64,000 nucleotides of DNA from Bimuria novae-zelandiae CBS 107.79 (Eukaryota > Ascomycota > Dothideomycetes > Pleosporales > Didymosphaeriaceae): NCBI GenBank assembly GCA_010015655.1, contig ML976727.1, forward strand, positions 247,496-311,495. Reading direction: 5' to 3'. The notes below the pieces were generated by a model that was not told the origin of the DNA, made no database searches, and saw only the letters and a list, made by a program, of their open reading frames with translations. Shown here piece after piece: positions 1 through 11,276 of the stretch (its first letter is position 1; every line of letters begins with the position of its first letter). The translations under genes were made by a program, and so were the position numbers.

Positions 1-649
1 ACTCTTAATTCCTATCTTAAAGAGCTTCTCTTACTTCCTTTCTATCCTATATTGCTTTACTAAAGATCCTTTTGCTTCTTCTAATAATCCTAGTAAGGAA
101 GCCTTTCTTATCCATATTATACAAGTGCTAAGGCTATATCTTGTATTCCTCTATCTTGTTATATAGAAGTTGAAAGAATTGCTAATATTTATCCCCTAAA
201 TTAGCTCTATATTAGTCACGGTCTATTCTAGCAGTCTAGTGTAATTTAATATTATTCTTGTGCCGGGCGATAAATTAGGTAACCTAGTTCTGGCCTATGT
301 CTTGTTTTGCTATCGCAGAGGCGAAATTTCGTACTATCTCCCTTATAGGTTGTAGCCGACGAGCTGTAAGGCCTTCTATGTACTTTATAAGCTCTGCCTC
401 TTGTTGTGGGTTGAGCTTTTAGGTGTTAGAGATACGTGTTATTCTTAAGGCTGTAATCCCTTTGTGCCGGCGCATCAGCGTTGTACAAACAACACTATAC
501 TTTTTTATAATTATCGCGTAAGAGAAAGTTTTGCATAGCTCTAGGGATTTAATTTCTTTAATTACTTCGTTAATTAGATCTATATTGGTTAAGTTATAAG
601 GCAGCGAAAATATGGTGTTAATTGAGGGGTAAAGTACTAGCGCGTGCAT
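1..649 (-). pseudogene. Decayed pogo-family transposase (N-terminal part)
   Basis: Minus-strand translation gives a broken but recognisable DNA-binding region of a fungal pogo/Tc5-type transposase. A first segment includes SLELCKTFSYAIIIKKYSVV and TTLMRRHKGITA, the usual psq-type helix-turn-helix. After a stop near 419-421 the same frame continues with LNPQQEAELIKYIEGLTARR and REIVRNFASAIAKQ, the usual CENP-B-type second HTH. Several stops and the high AT content fit RIP decay. The catalytic part would lie left of base 1, outside the window. I could not find a terminal repeat on the right side, so the right boundary is the first plausible coding base and not an element end. It is about 100 bp from the gamma-tubulin start codon, so it has come close to that promoter. 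Confidence 0.7.
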
Positions 650-746
650 TGGCCCGTAGCGTGCATTAGGTGGTGCGAAACACTAGCACAGACGCGTCGT
701 TCAAGCTCCCCGCACGCGTTTATTAAACACGGCCTCACTCACAACC

Positions 747-2438
747 ATGCCACGGTAAGCCGACGAAGCCAGGTATACCGAACTGAGTGCTAATGATGCG
801 CAAGGGAAATTATAACCCTTCAAGCCGGCCAATGCGGCAATAGCGGTACGTCCAGTCGCGCTTTCCCGTGCCCCGCATCCACGTTCGTCCCAAGCAAGCA
901 GTAAACATTTGCAACACAAAACAGCGACGAGCACACACCCTCTCAGAGCCTGCTGACATGTACGCGCACAGTCGGGCAACAGTTCTGGGAGCAGCTATGC
1001 CGAGAACACGGTATCAATCGAGACGGAAACCTTGAAGACTTTGCGACCGAGGGCGGCGACCGCAAGGACGTCTTCTTCTACCAGTCCGACGACACGCGCT
1101 ATATCCCGCGAGCTATATTGCTGGATCTAGAACCTAGGGTATTATACCCCATATACCGGTAAATCCATCGTCTCGCTGATGCAACCAGGTACTAAACGGG
1201 ATCCAAACGAGCGCCTACAAGAACATTTACAACCCTGAAAACTTCTACATACATAAGGATGGGACGGGCGCAGGAAACAACTGGGGAATGGGGTACAGCA
1301 TGGGCGAGCAGGTACAGGAAGAGATCCTCGACATGATCGACCGCGAGGCCGACGGCTCCGATTCTCTGGAAGGCTTCATGATGCTCCACTCGATCGCAGG
1401 CGGCACAGGCTCTGGTCTGGGATCCTTCATGCTCGAGCGACTGAATGATCGGTTCCCGAAGAAGCTCATACAGACCTACAGTGTGTTTGGGGAAGGAGAC
1501 GTCGTGGTGCAACCGTATAACAGTATGCTCAGCATGCGGCGGCTGACGCAAAATGCCGACTCCGTGGTAAGTCCCCCGATCAGAAGGCTGTTATAGGTAC
1601 AATGCTGACATGGTAGGTGGTACTCGATAACGGCGCTCTTTCCAAGATCGCGGCGGATAGGCTCCACGTACAGGCACCTTCCTTCCAGCAGACGAACCAG
1701 CTCGTCTCTACCGTCATGTCGGCCAGTACAACGACGCTTCGATATCCCGGATACATGCACAACGACCTCGTCGGCATCGTAGCATCGCTCATACCCACCC
1801 CGCGGTGTCACTTCCTGATGACATCCTACACACCCTTCTCCGGGGAATCCGTGGAGCAAGCCAGGCAGGTGCGGAAGACAACCGTGCTGGATGTCATGAG
1901 GCGACTGCTACAGCCGAAGAGCAGGATGGTGTCTACCAACCCTAGCAAGAAGAGCTGCTACATGTCTATCTTGAACATTATCCAAGGCGAGGCAGACCCG
2001 ACAGACGTAAGTATACAGCCTCCCTTGTCACTCCACGTCTAATTCTCGAAGGTCCATAAATCGCTCCTCCGTATCCGAGAACGACGTCTCGCTACCTTCA
2101 TCCCCTGGGGCCCGGCATCGATCCAAGTAGCCCTGACGCGCAAGTCTCCCTACATCCAGTCGCCACATCGCGTCTCAGGCTTGATGCTTGCCAACCACAC
2201 CGGCATCGCTACCCTTTTCAAGCGCATGGTAACGCAGTACAACACGCTTCGAAAACGAAACGCTTTCCTGGAACCCTACAAGCGCGAGGCGCCCTTCCGG
2301 GACGGCCTAGGTGAGTTCGACGAAGCAAAGGAAGTCGTACAGAGCCTGATCGACGAGTACGAAGCGGCTGAGGATCCTAACTACTTGACCAAAGAGGACC
2401 CGCCTGCGGACGAGGATGACGACAAGCGCGTTGCTTAG
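747..2438 (+). CDS. tubG: Gamma-tubulin, six exons, 456 aa
   Basis: Gamma-tubulin nucleates microtubules as the core of the gamma-tubulin complex at spindle pole bodies. Exons are 747-754, 805-845, 972-1138, 1189-1566, 1617-2006 and 2052-2438. Every junction is GT-AG and keeps frame, and the introns are 45-126 bp. The first exon is only 8 nt (ATG CCA CG). It rebuilds the universal start [15 protein letters not shown], which settles the start. The tubulin GTP-binding motif [29 protein letters not shown], the stretch [17 protein letters not shown] and [20 protein letters not shown] are all intact. The ending is acidic ([10 protein letters not shown]), as in other fungal orthologues. One oddity is that TYSVF is followed directly by GEG and then DVVVQPYN, a shorter loop than I recall in other gamma-tubulins. 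Identification is certain. The very small exon and the loop are the only points worth checking. Confidence 0.96.
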
Positions 2439-2798
2439 GACGAATGCTCTTGTGGGGATTTGGTCCTTGAGGGCGTGCCGCATTTGTGGCGGCCTGCGTG
2501 CTTTTTGGGGCAGTGATGGCGTATAACGGGTGCAAAAGGGCTGCGCTGTATGTCTTATGATACCATCTTGAAATACGACAGGGTTCTTTTAGCATGCATG
2601 GCTTTTGTAGATTGTTTGGTTGTATGCTAGCGGCCTCGCTTAGGGCGTGATCCGCTAAAATTATCACCGCCGTACGTGATATGGACAGACTTTGGGAAAT
2701 ACGCTCCACGTGCATGGTTCTTTTACTTTCGCAATCTAATTCCGGACGCGAAGAAAAAATACAACCGTCCTATTTACCACACAGTTCCTACCACAACC
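2439..2798. other. Intergenic, tubG to MYND gene
   Basis: This stretch should hold the gamma-tubulin 3' UTR and the promoter of the MYND gene. I see no coding signal. The minus-strand open frame here is a shadow. Confidence 0.5.
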
Positions 2799-3249
2799 AT
2801 GGCCGAACCTGAACAACAACCCTCATCCAGCACAGCCAACCCGTCCTCATCTTCTTCCTCAACCGAGCCTTCTCCTCCAACACCATCATGCGCCTCCTGC
2901 GCCGCCACGCCCTCCTCTCTCAAACAGTGCCTCAAGTGCCACAGCGTCGCCTACTGCAACCGCGAGTGCCAGAAAGCGCATTTCAAAACGCACAAGAAGG
3001 AGTGTGCACAGTTGGCGCAGGAATGGGTCAAGGAGCATCAGCCGAAGATGGCGAGTCGCGCGCCGCCGAGGGAGAGTGGCAAGGGAAAGGGGATTGGGAA
3101 GTGGGAGGTGAGTTTTACTTGGGGTTTGGGGGAGGGGTGAGGGGGTGGAGTGTTCATCGCACGTACGAGTGGGCGTCAGTGCGGTGGGATGTTGAGGGAG
3201 GTGGACGGTTGATGAAGAGAGGCTAACGTGTGAGTAGTATGATACCTAA
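2799..3249 (+). CDS. Small MYND-type zinc finger protein, 106 aa
   Basis: The start ATG sits in a good context (CAACCATGG). A Ser/Pro-rich N-terminus (residues 1-30) is followed by a complete MYND finger at residues 31-69. Its spacing is C-x2-C-x9-C-x2-C-x5-C-x3-C-x7-H-x3-C (C31, C34, C44, C47, C53, C57, H65, C69). MYND fingers bind zinc and mediate protein-protein contacts, and such short fungal proteins have no known enzymatic part. Exon 1 ends at GAG (3107) before a GTGAGT donor. A CTAAC branch site at about 3222 and a TAG acceptor at 3237 give a tiny second exon (3238-3249) encoding YDT and stop, so the protein ends KWEYDT. If the intron were retained, the frame would instead run to 3140 with a low-complexity tail. 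I prefer the spliced form because donor, branch site and acceptor are all good. Confidence 0.8.
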
Positions 3250-5294
3250 TCTGTGGGCTAGCGGGTCTGGGATTGGATGTGAGGAGCGGTTCGGTGTGAG
3301 AGAGGATGGAATGGTGTGGGTAACGGCGCGGAAAGAGATCAATAGTGGAGAGGTCGTTAGGCTGTGACTAGGTGGCAGGTTCGGCACAGTGTAGTAGGTG
3401 TGGGTCTGAGAAAAGCACGATGATAGTGGTAGGACGCCCGTGGACCAGCTAACTATGAAATGATCGAGGTTGGCGTCGATGCGAATGTAAGGTGCTGTTT
3501 ATCAGGGTGTCCTTCGTGGCGGGGAAGCTCGCAGGGAGAACTTTTGCTGCACTTGTGGGCAAGGGATAACGTGAAGCCGCAGTGTGTGAGCGAGAGAAGT
3601 TAAGAGTTGAGACAGGTGCGAGGAAGATACTGGAGATGGTAGGGCTGAGGGCAAGATCAAGCATGGCAAGAGTAAAAACTAATAAAGAGAGGCGTTATAG
3701 TCTGTAAAAGAGGTGCCGAAAGGGGGGTAGTGTGTTGTCCTGTACGCAAACAATGAGGCGTCAAAAACGTAAACAGTAAGGAGAGGAGTTAAGTATAAAG
3801 AGGGTAGGATTTGGAAGTTTACGTGGAGTCGAGAAAGTAGTGGACGAAAATGAAATGTTTGCTGTGCTGCAGTGTGGAGACAAATTGTGCTTGAATTAAG
3901 TCTCGAGGGTTAGCCTACAGCTAGCTTAGAACAGAGGAAATGGAGGGAAGATATGTACAAACAGCTACAACGATTAGACGTGGAGCAATGGTCTTGGAAA
4001 ATCGAAAGCTATTGGAGCGATCAACACTATGTCTGCAGCATACAAATATTCTAACCTCGTCAATCAATAACGAGAACCGCGCCTAGATTTTCTTAGAGAC
4101 AATAAATGAAAAGCTTCTTTCCAGGAGTGGTGAAGTATTTAGGGAACTCAATTGTGTGTACGCAATACTGTTCCGTGGTTTTGTTGTAAGACGATTCTGA
4201 TGTTGCGCATCCGTTCCCTGGTTGTGGCGTTGAACAGCGTACTGAATTTACCTACCCCGGCATCCCCAACAGAGGGTCGCTGAGCCGATTGAGTGTGTAC
4301 GCAATACACAAAAGCTGAGACATGACCCGTCAGAGTTGGTATTTCCGTTGGCGCAAAGGTACATGAGGTATACTCGAATGACACTGATGGTCAAACCCGC
4401 TCTCCTTTGTGGTCCAAGCGGTGAAGTGACTTTGTGTCAGTCAGGCTATGTACCCATTCCTGTTTATGAGATTCACCGCGACTTTTAAGTTTGCTCGGAA
4501 TCTTATCTGAGCTTCGTGTCTGTCGCTGTTTGAACTTCAAATGTTGGAGAGCGCAACGTTAAACATATTTCACATACCCACGGCGATCCCAAGTGAAATA
4601 CAGCACCTTCATCGTTGGTTCAGTTGCTTGCCTTTGCTTCTGTATGTCCCTCTGCGCTTTCATCTTGTATAAGGTGTGATGGTGGCCGTCCAATCAACGC
4701 CAGGCGCCTGATAGGGCTAGTACTCCTCGTCATACGAAGTTCTCACGCCTCACTATTTTTTCCACGCTATCCGATGTCAGTGAAGGCGAATGCGATCCCC
4801 TCTATCTTGCCCTCGTATTTGTATAAAATCTCATCGAAAGCTGCGACCGTCAAGCTGCCGCAGGAGATCTAGGGACCCAAGACTGCGCTCCCACACAACA
4901 TTGGAAAGGACAAGGTACGTTCCGCGGCTTTTAGCACATTACCACCGACCGCCGTCTCATTGGACGGTTTGACCCATCTTCCAGTCAGAAACCCTTTAAA
5001 CGTCCCAACTTACGTTGTCCAAACACTTTATCGGTTTGGAGCGACGGGGCTTTATCTACCCACTCAGACCCTGACCTCTGGCCTCGTGCCATCATGGATG
5101 ATGAAGCGCGCGTGGTGCACCCGATCCACCCCGGCTTGCATCGGGCTTCCGTATTAATCTACATTCCAACGCCAGCACCAACTTCCTCACTCCTGCAAAC
5201 TACCTCACTATTTATTTTATATCCCATCTACTCCGTGTTTTTCCGAGAGATACTCCACCCTGCATATTATCTTCTACGCATTTGCATCGACATC
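3250..5294. other. Two-kilobase intergenic region
   Basis: No gene can be supported here. The open frames are short, with codon use unlike the neighbours. A 13-bp word (TGTGTACGCAATA) occurs at about 4153 and again at about 4295 in direct orientation. The right end should carry the promoter of the amine oxidase gene. The sequence just before its ATG is pyrimidine-rich, as is common upstream of fungal start codons. Confidence 0.4.
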
Positions 5295-7232
5295 ATGGCC
5301 GACTTTCGGACGTTCATTCCTAATAACAGACCTAACTCCGATCCAGATATTATGACGCGCATGCAAAAAGACCTCTCTACTTCTTCACATTCGGAGGGCT
5401 CTTTAGAAACGAACGGGCACGCCATGGCGGGAGTGCGAAGAGTGGCTACAAAGATTCCCCACGTCTGCGTGGTGGGCGCTGGGGTTGCAGGCTTGCGCTG
5501 CGCAGACGTGTTATTACAGCACGGGGTCAAAGTCACCATACTTGAAGGGAGAAATCGTGTTGGCGGTAGAGTAAGGCTGACGCAAAAGCGCTGACCAAAG
5601 CGAGCACGTGACTGACATGGTGTAGCTTTACCAGAGCGATGCCCTGGGGCACAAAGTTGATCTGTAGGTGTGCCGTGACCAATTTTCAAGGTCAATGAAC
5701 TATATTGACTAGCAAAAGTGGCCCGAATTGGATACACGGCACGGATAATAACCCAGTACTAGACTTGGCGAAGGAAACGAATACTCTGACGATGAACTGG
5801 GATGGCCGACAATCCGTTTTCGACAAGTCAGGTAACCAGATGGATATCAAAGAGGCGGGTGAGAATTCAGAGATCGTCTGGGGCATCATCGAACAAGCGA
5901 TGAAGTATTCCGAAGACGAAACTTCATCAATACCCGTTGAAGAAAGTCTTTTCGATTTCTTCAAGAAGAAGGTTCCAGAAATGATAACCGAAGAGATGGA
6001 AGGTGACACGACGATAAATGAGAGAAGAGAAACGATCCTGGATATGTCGGAGATGTGGGGTGCATTTGTTGGAAGCTCTATTGAGAGGCAAAGTCTGCGG
6101 TACTTCTGGCTGGAAGAGTGTATTGACGGAGAGAATCTGTTCGTTGCGGAAACGTACCACAAGATCCTCAACCGGATCGCAGAACCTGTGCAGAAATGTG
6201 CAGATATCAAGTTCGGACACAAGGTGCAGAGAGTAGTGTCGAAAGGAACAGAAGAAAATCCAAGTGTCGAAGTGCTTATTGATGGACAGGAAAGCCTCAC
6301 GTTCGATGAAGTTGTCATGACGGCTCCGCTAGGGTGGCTGCAAAGAAATGAAAGTGCCTTTGAGCCTGAACTTCCAGACGGCCTCAAACAAGCAATAGCT
6401 TCGATCGGCTATGGGCACTTAGACAAAGTAACCACCCACCACTCCTATTCCAAAACCATGCGCTGACTTTCTCCAGGTATACATCACCTTCCCCACCGCC
6501 TTCTGGAACGAATCCACCTCCAACAACCTCACCACCCCCAAATCTCACGACCACACTATCCCCAACGTACCCGCTACAACGGCCCCCATCCACCAGGCTT
6601 CAAGCGCAATAGACGAACCGGACGTAAACCCAAATCACTACCCGGGCTTCACCCACTGGAGGAAACCCGCTTACGCCGCATCTACCAATCCGGCCCAATG
6701 GGCCCAAGAAGCCCTGAACCTCGCCGCCCTCCCCCCACCAACCGCCCACCCCACCCTCCTCTTCTACACCTACGGCCCCACCTCTCTGCACCTCGCCTCG
6801 CTCCTAAAGCAATACCCCCCGCCCGTCGCAAACCCCGACGACGCCGCCCGCAAACTCCTCACAGACTTCTTCCACCCGTACTTCTCGCGGCTGCCAAACT
6901 ACTCTCCGTCCGACCCGGCGCACCAGCCGTCCCGCATCCTCGCGACGACGTGGGCGAACGACGAACTCGCGGGGTATGGTAGTTATTGCAATTTTCAGGT
7001 CGGGCTGGAGGCGGGCGATCGAGATATCGAGACGATGAGGAGGGGCATGCCCGGGAGAGGGCTTTGGTTTGCGGGCGAGCATACAGCGCCGTTTGTGGCG
7101 TTGGGGACGGTTACGGGGGCGTATTGGGCGGGAGAGGGGGTTGCGAGGAGGATAGTGAGGGCTTGGGGGGTGGATGGGAAGGGGAAGGATGCGGAGGGGC
7201 ACGCGAATGGGAGCGTGAACGGGAGTGCGTGA
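5295..7232 (+). CDS. FAD-dependent amine oxidase (polyamine oxidase/LSD-like), 592 aa
   Basis: This is a flavin-containing amine oxidoreductase, the family of polyamine oxidases and LSD1-type histone demethylases. Exons are 5295-5570, 5626-5663, 5719-6427 and 6477-7232. The acceptor after CAAAAG at 5718 was chosen because it restores the motif VDLGPNWIHGT. The FAD dinucleotide-binding motif VCVVGAGVAGL lies at about residues 57-67 and is followed by ILEGRNRVGGR. The C-terminal FAD site is LWFAGEHTAPFVALGTVTGAYWAG. No SWIRM domain precedes the oxidase domain and no signal peptide is visible, so a cytosolic or peroxisomal oxidase is more likely than a chromatin LSD1. The first 50 residues are Ser/Asn-rich and unrelated. 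The substrate (spermine, spermidine or another amine) cannot be told from sequence alone. Confidence 0.88.
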
Positions 7233-7533
7233 TTTTTTGCTTGGTAGTTGTCTTGAATAAAAAATTTTTGTGAAAGAGGTGTTGGTTGTGAGAAGGTCGG
7301 GGACTGGGTGCATAGCATGTGTTGTGTGTCTCGCTGAGCGATGGGGTATGCACTTCGTCGAGCTCTTCACCCGCGATGAACAAGGCTGATGTCAAATTGA
7401 GACAATGCCAGGAGCTGTGTCTGAGTTCTTCTTTTTTTACCGTCACCAACGATGTAAACAGATCATGCAATGTATAGCGACTGAAGCTTCGTCTGGTCAC
7501 GTTATTGGCAATTTGTCAGAATGCCCCTGGGTG
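7233..7533. other. Convergent intergenic region
   Basis: This 301-bp stretch separates the convergent amine oxidase and HET genes. It probably holds both 3' UTRs. No further feature is visible. Confidence 0.45.
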
Positions 7534-9372
7534 TCATCCTCCTGCCATGAGCCCATCGATTTGAACCTGCAATGCTATCTGGTCACCGCACAAGCTCGCT
7601 CTTACGCCAATATTGAGCCCCAAGCCGCTGAAACCAGACACGAGAATATCGTGCTTCGCACTTTTTGTATCACGCGGATTTTTTATGTGCTCCGGTAACG
7701 CTTCCTTGATAGCTGCGTGCCATCGTGCTGGATCATCGCTCACATCCGGCCACACACGCTGTACTGTTGTGCACCAGTAGTAACTGGTTTTCCGATTGAA
7801 CCCAACAATGACCTGAAAATCTGTGTCCGTACCATTTAGCGCCCGTGCGCGCAAGTTGAGGACGCCAATCACCTCGGGAGTATCGGGAGGGATGGCAAGC
7901 TCTTGTGTTTGTTGATTCCATAGCGAGGATGGAAATGCAGATGTTACGCGGACGGGCGGTGGAAGCGACTGTTTCGACACGCGACGTCGGACGGCAAAGC
8001 AGCACATTTCAGAAGTGTAGAACAAGCGTGGTATGTGGAGTTTCTGTCGCACATAAATGGAACGGCGCTGACCTATTGGCGAGTTGCTCGGCCAGTTGCT
8101 GACTGGAATGATCGAGCCTGCATCTACACGCGCGTACTGACTACCACCATCCAGACATTTGAGATATATGGCAAGCCGCCTGTTCATAGCACCGTTGCAA
8201 CGAATAAATGCAAGGAACCTTGTCTTGTCCGTTTGGTCAATTAAGAGTTCGAACTGGAGGTGGAGGCCGATAGTGGTCGCGCTGATCGGAAATGTAGAGG
8301 TGGTATTGTCACGCTCCACGAATCGGCAGTAGCAGAACTCGAGTGGCGAGCGTGCGAAAAGACCTCTATAGACGGATTTGAGCACTGGCTGAGAGTATGT
8401 GCTCACAGCTTGCCAGGCGAAGAGCGAGTAATCGTCAGTGGTTTTGAGGATCTCTTCCTGAAGCCGAATAAAAGCTTTGGGGCCCTCGCCGTAGAGTAGC
8501 GGCATTTGAATATCGAATATCCCAAGGAGACAATATGCGCTATCTTCCACCCGCGTTGTTTGTCTGTAGCTTGCCCAAGACATCCTTTGAGCGACCGAGA
8601 GCTCACTTAAGTCGCCAGTGTCAAGGACGAAAATCGGTATATATGTTGCTTCGTAGAGCTCTTCCAAGAAGTCTCTTTTGTCGCCCATGAGAGTCCAGTC
8701 CTTGTAGTAGAATCGTAGGGATGTTGGAGCCACTAGTTCCTGAAGTGTCCACCCTCTGCTGATCCATCGGCAATCTTGGAACGGGTTGATCACAGCTCTG
8801 GGGGCCAATTGGGAGTTTACGATCATCTCCCGCATGGTGTCTTCTAAGTAGACCAAGCACACACCTGACCCTTTATACCACTTGTACATGGAGTTGATGG
8901 ACTCTTGAAGCTCTGCACTTGAAGTCTTGTCGATACAGCAAGTCTGAGGAATCTTGGGTTAGCGTTCGTGGGGGACCCAGCTCGGCGGTGATGGAACACG
9001 AACATCAATCCAAATCCATGAATAACCCAGTCTCCTAGCTTCGTTAGCTGAGTAAACGATCTTGCGATACCCTTCTCGTCGCATCAGTGCATCTTCATCC
9101 GTGTTCGGGATGCCCAAGCTGGCACCCCATGTCCCCTGTGCGAGCATTTCCATGACCGCAAGCATTGTACCAGAATGCTCGCTACCATCTGAAATGTTGC
9201 TTGTAGCTCGGCTGCTGAGCGCTTGAGAAACTGAGCGCATGCGCGTGATCATGCATATCTCTTGGAACGTAACTTCGTCCGGTCCCCACGTATGTGAGAG
9301 AATGGCGTATGGAGGGACATCATGCTCGTTGTACGTCTTGATTTCGAGCGTATCGACATTGAGGAGTCGCAT
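7534..9372 (-). CDS. HET-domain (heterokaryon incompatibility) protein, 592 aa
   Basis: The exons are 9372-9004 and 8943-7534. The 60-bp intron has a non-consensus donor (GTTCGT) but a perfect CTAAC branch site and CAG acceptor, and it joins GYSWIWID to TCCIDKTSSAELQESINSMY. The protein starts MRLLNVDTLEIKTY, the usual opening of this family. The first HET block is YAILSHTWG, the second WIWIDTCCIDK, and the third region is WISRGWTLQELVAPTSLRFY near residue 200. HET domains trigger cell death when incompatible hyphae fuse and resemble TIR domains functionally. The remaining 350 residues carry no NACHT or WD repeats that I can recognise, so this is a stand-alone HET gene. Its reading frame is intact, unlike the two immune-type remnants to its right. 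Confidence 0.9.
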
Positions 9373-9570
9373 GCTATCATTGGAATGGCCTGCGGTGGGA
9401 CAGTGAAAGATGATCAGTCCGAGGAGTGAGCTTCGTGTGACCTAAGGAAGGTGGGATAGATGTTTCTAACTATGTTGGCACTAGCGTGATTTGCCACAAG
9501 TTGCACTTGCTCTCACAATTGTTCCCTCCGCAATCCTCTTCCGCTCTTCTCTTCTCTCCTATCATCAGAA

Positions 9571-11033
9571 TTGGCCGAGATGGCCTGTTTCGACGACTTG
9601 TCCGAAGAGCTGGTGGCGGCAGTCGTCAGTTACTTCAAACCAATTCGGCAGTACGCTCCGGAGCAACTCAACCAATTCAAGGCGCGTATGACCACAAACA
9701 AACTCATGGTGACGTCCTTGCTGTCGTTGCGTCAAACTTCCAAGCGCTACAACCGTATTGCTGAGCCGTTTCTATACGGGGATGTCATTATGAACGATTC
9801 TGGTGCGGAAGCATCCGAGAGACTGGATCGCCTCCTCGTCACGATCATCGGAGATCCGAGACTGGCACAGGGCATACAATACTTGGGATATCTCCCTACG
9901 GCATTCTTGGATGCTGTTAACAGACAGCATGAACATCTCACACATAGATGTGGCAGCGCGCGCCATACTCAACACAAAAGCGATGTCGATTCTTCGGATG
10001 GAGCGTTACCCCTACTACAACCGTGGATTGGTTCAAGTAACATTGTTACTCTCACTGGCCCCGAACATATCACACTTAGCATTCCGAATGTTCGATAACT
10101 GGGGTTTTCAAGAGAAGCGACTGAAGCAAGCCCACATGCTGCTCTGGCACTCGCTGGGTTGGGCTACATACTCACCCGCCTCTAAATCATTGTACAACTC
10201 ATTGGGAAATCCTCAAGCATTGCTAAATTTCAAACGCATCTGCTTCTCCTCGACTACATGGACTGATCTTTGGCGGTCGGAAACCATTGTCGAATCTCGA
10301 TCTGAGCGACTTGAAATCAGGTCGCTGGAGAGGCTGCCCGCGCTACAACATTACGTGCAGAGTGACCCGCAAGCAACGCGAATCAATACGGGAGTGTCTT
10401 GCATGCTACAAACGCTCTGCACACACACACATTAGTTTTGAGTATTAATGATTTTGCCAAGATGGTACATGGATGTCTCAACTTAAAGGTGGCTGCCTAT
10501 TCAAGTTACAACGAACGCCCTCTGAATCCGTACAAAATCGAGCATACGGCAGATCCTGACTATATCAAGCCCTTCTGAAGAACAAAGAAACACTGGAAGT
10601 TATCTAGATCACACTTGGATCCAATCAGAAGCTTGTGCCCGTCGAGCCCTTTGGATCCTTGAACGAATTCTCAAGCCTCAAATCACTCACCCTACCCGGC
10701 CGCTTGCTCACGGATGAATCCATATACCCGGAGAGCAACAAGATTGCTCATTCCCTGCCGGCGTCTCTCAAAACTTTGAATGTTTGCACCGACCCACACC
10801 GAGGGATGGGTGACGGCTTTCAGGCCGCTGTGACCCACTTCGGCCGCATTCTTCGCCATACGTATGCATATCCTCAGCTGAATGTCGTTCGATGCATAGA
10901 TGCCGCCGAGTATTATAACGAAGAAATGATGTATTTAAATTGGGCACCATTGTTCGCGAAAAAGAACGTGGATTTCGGTTTTGAGGGGAATGTGGGAAAC
11001 CTCCTCGAGGCTACTTTGAATATAATGGTCTAA
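9571..11033 (+). pseudogene. Frameshifted F-box/LRR-like hypothetical gene
   Basis: Coding-like sequence continues across three reading frames. It starts MAEMACFDDLSEELVAAVV, an F-box-like opening (L-P/S-x-E-L), followed by SLLSLRQTSKRYNRIAEPFLY. The signal changes frame near 9880-9930. It then continues with LLLSLAPNISHLAF and runs to a (CA)n tract at about 10419-10430. There the frame shifts again, into LVLSINDFAKMVHGCLNLK. Next it meets a TGA at about 10576-10578 and an in-frame TAG before ITLGSNQKLVPVEPFGSLNE. The last piece, to 11033, includes SSLKSLTLPGRLL and is leucine-rich. No intron with acceptable splice sites repairs all of these breaks, so I call it a pseudogene. Base composition is normal, so decay was by indels and point changes and not by RIP. 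Confidence 0.6.
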
Positions 11034-11276
11034 CAAGTACATCGGCAAGGCACTCTCAGCTCTTGCAACAGCATTCTTGGAGAGAAAATATGTTCCTTCG
11101 ACTCTCCTTTAGTATCTAGGGGCATCTTACATACTACATCATCAGCCAATTCGTCGCAAAAACAGGTGTTTCCGATTTTTCCCAATGTGAGGAACGTGTC
11201 TTAGGTAGTCTTTCTACAAAAAATCCAACTTTTGTCACTCTCTTAACACGGTATGAAAATTTAAAGGCTTAAATGT

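Noticed and set aside
1245..1859. Minus-strand ORFs across the gamma-tubulin gene
   Set aside because: They are antisense shadows of well-supported tubulin exons.
4148..4384. Minus-strand ORF with a P-loop-like string (VGDAGVGKFSTLFNAT)
   Set aside because: It resembles a Walker A motif, but the ORF is 78 codons long, has no following GTPase motifs and no exon partners. Probably chance or a tiny relic.
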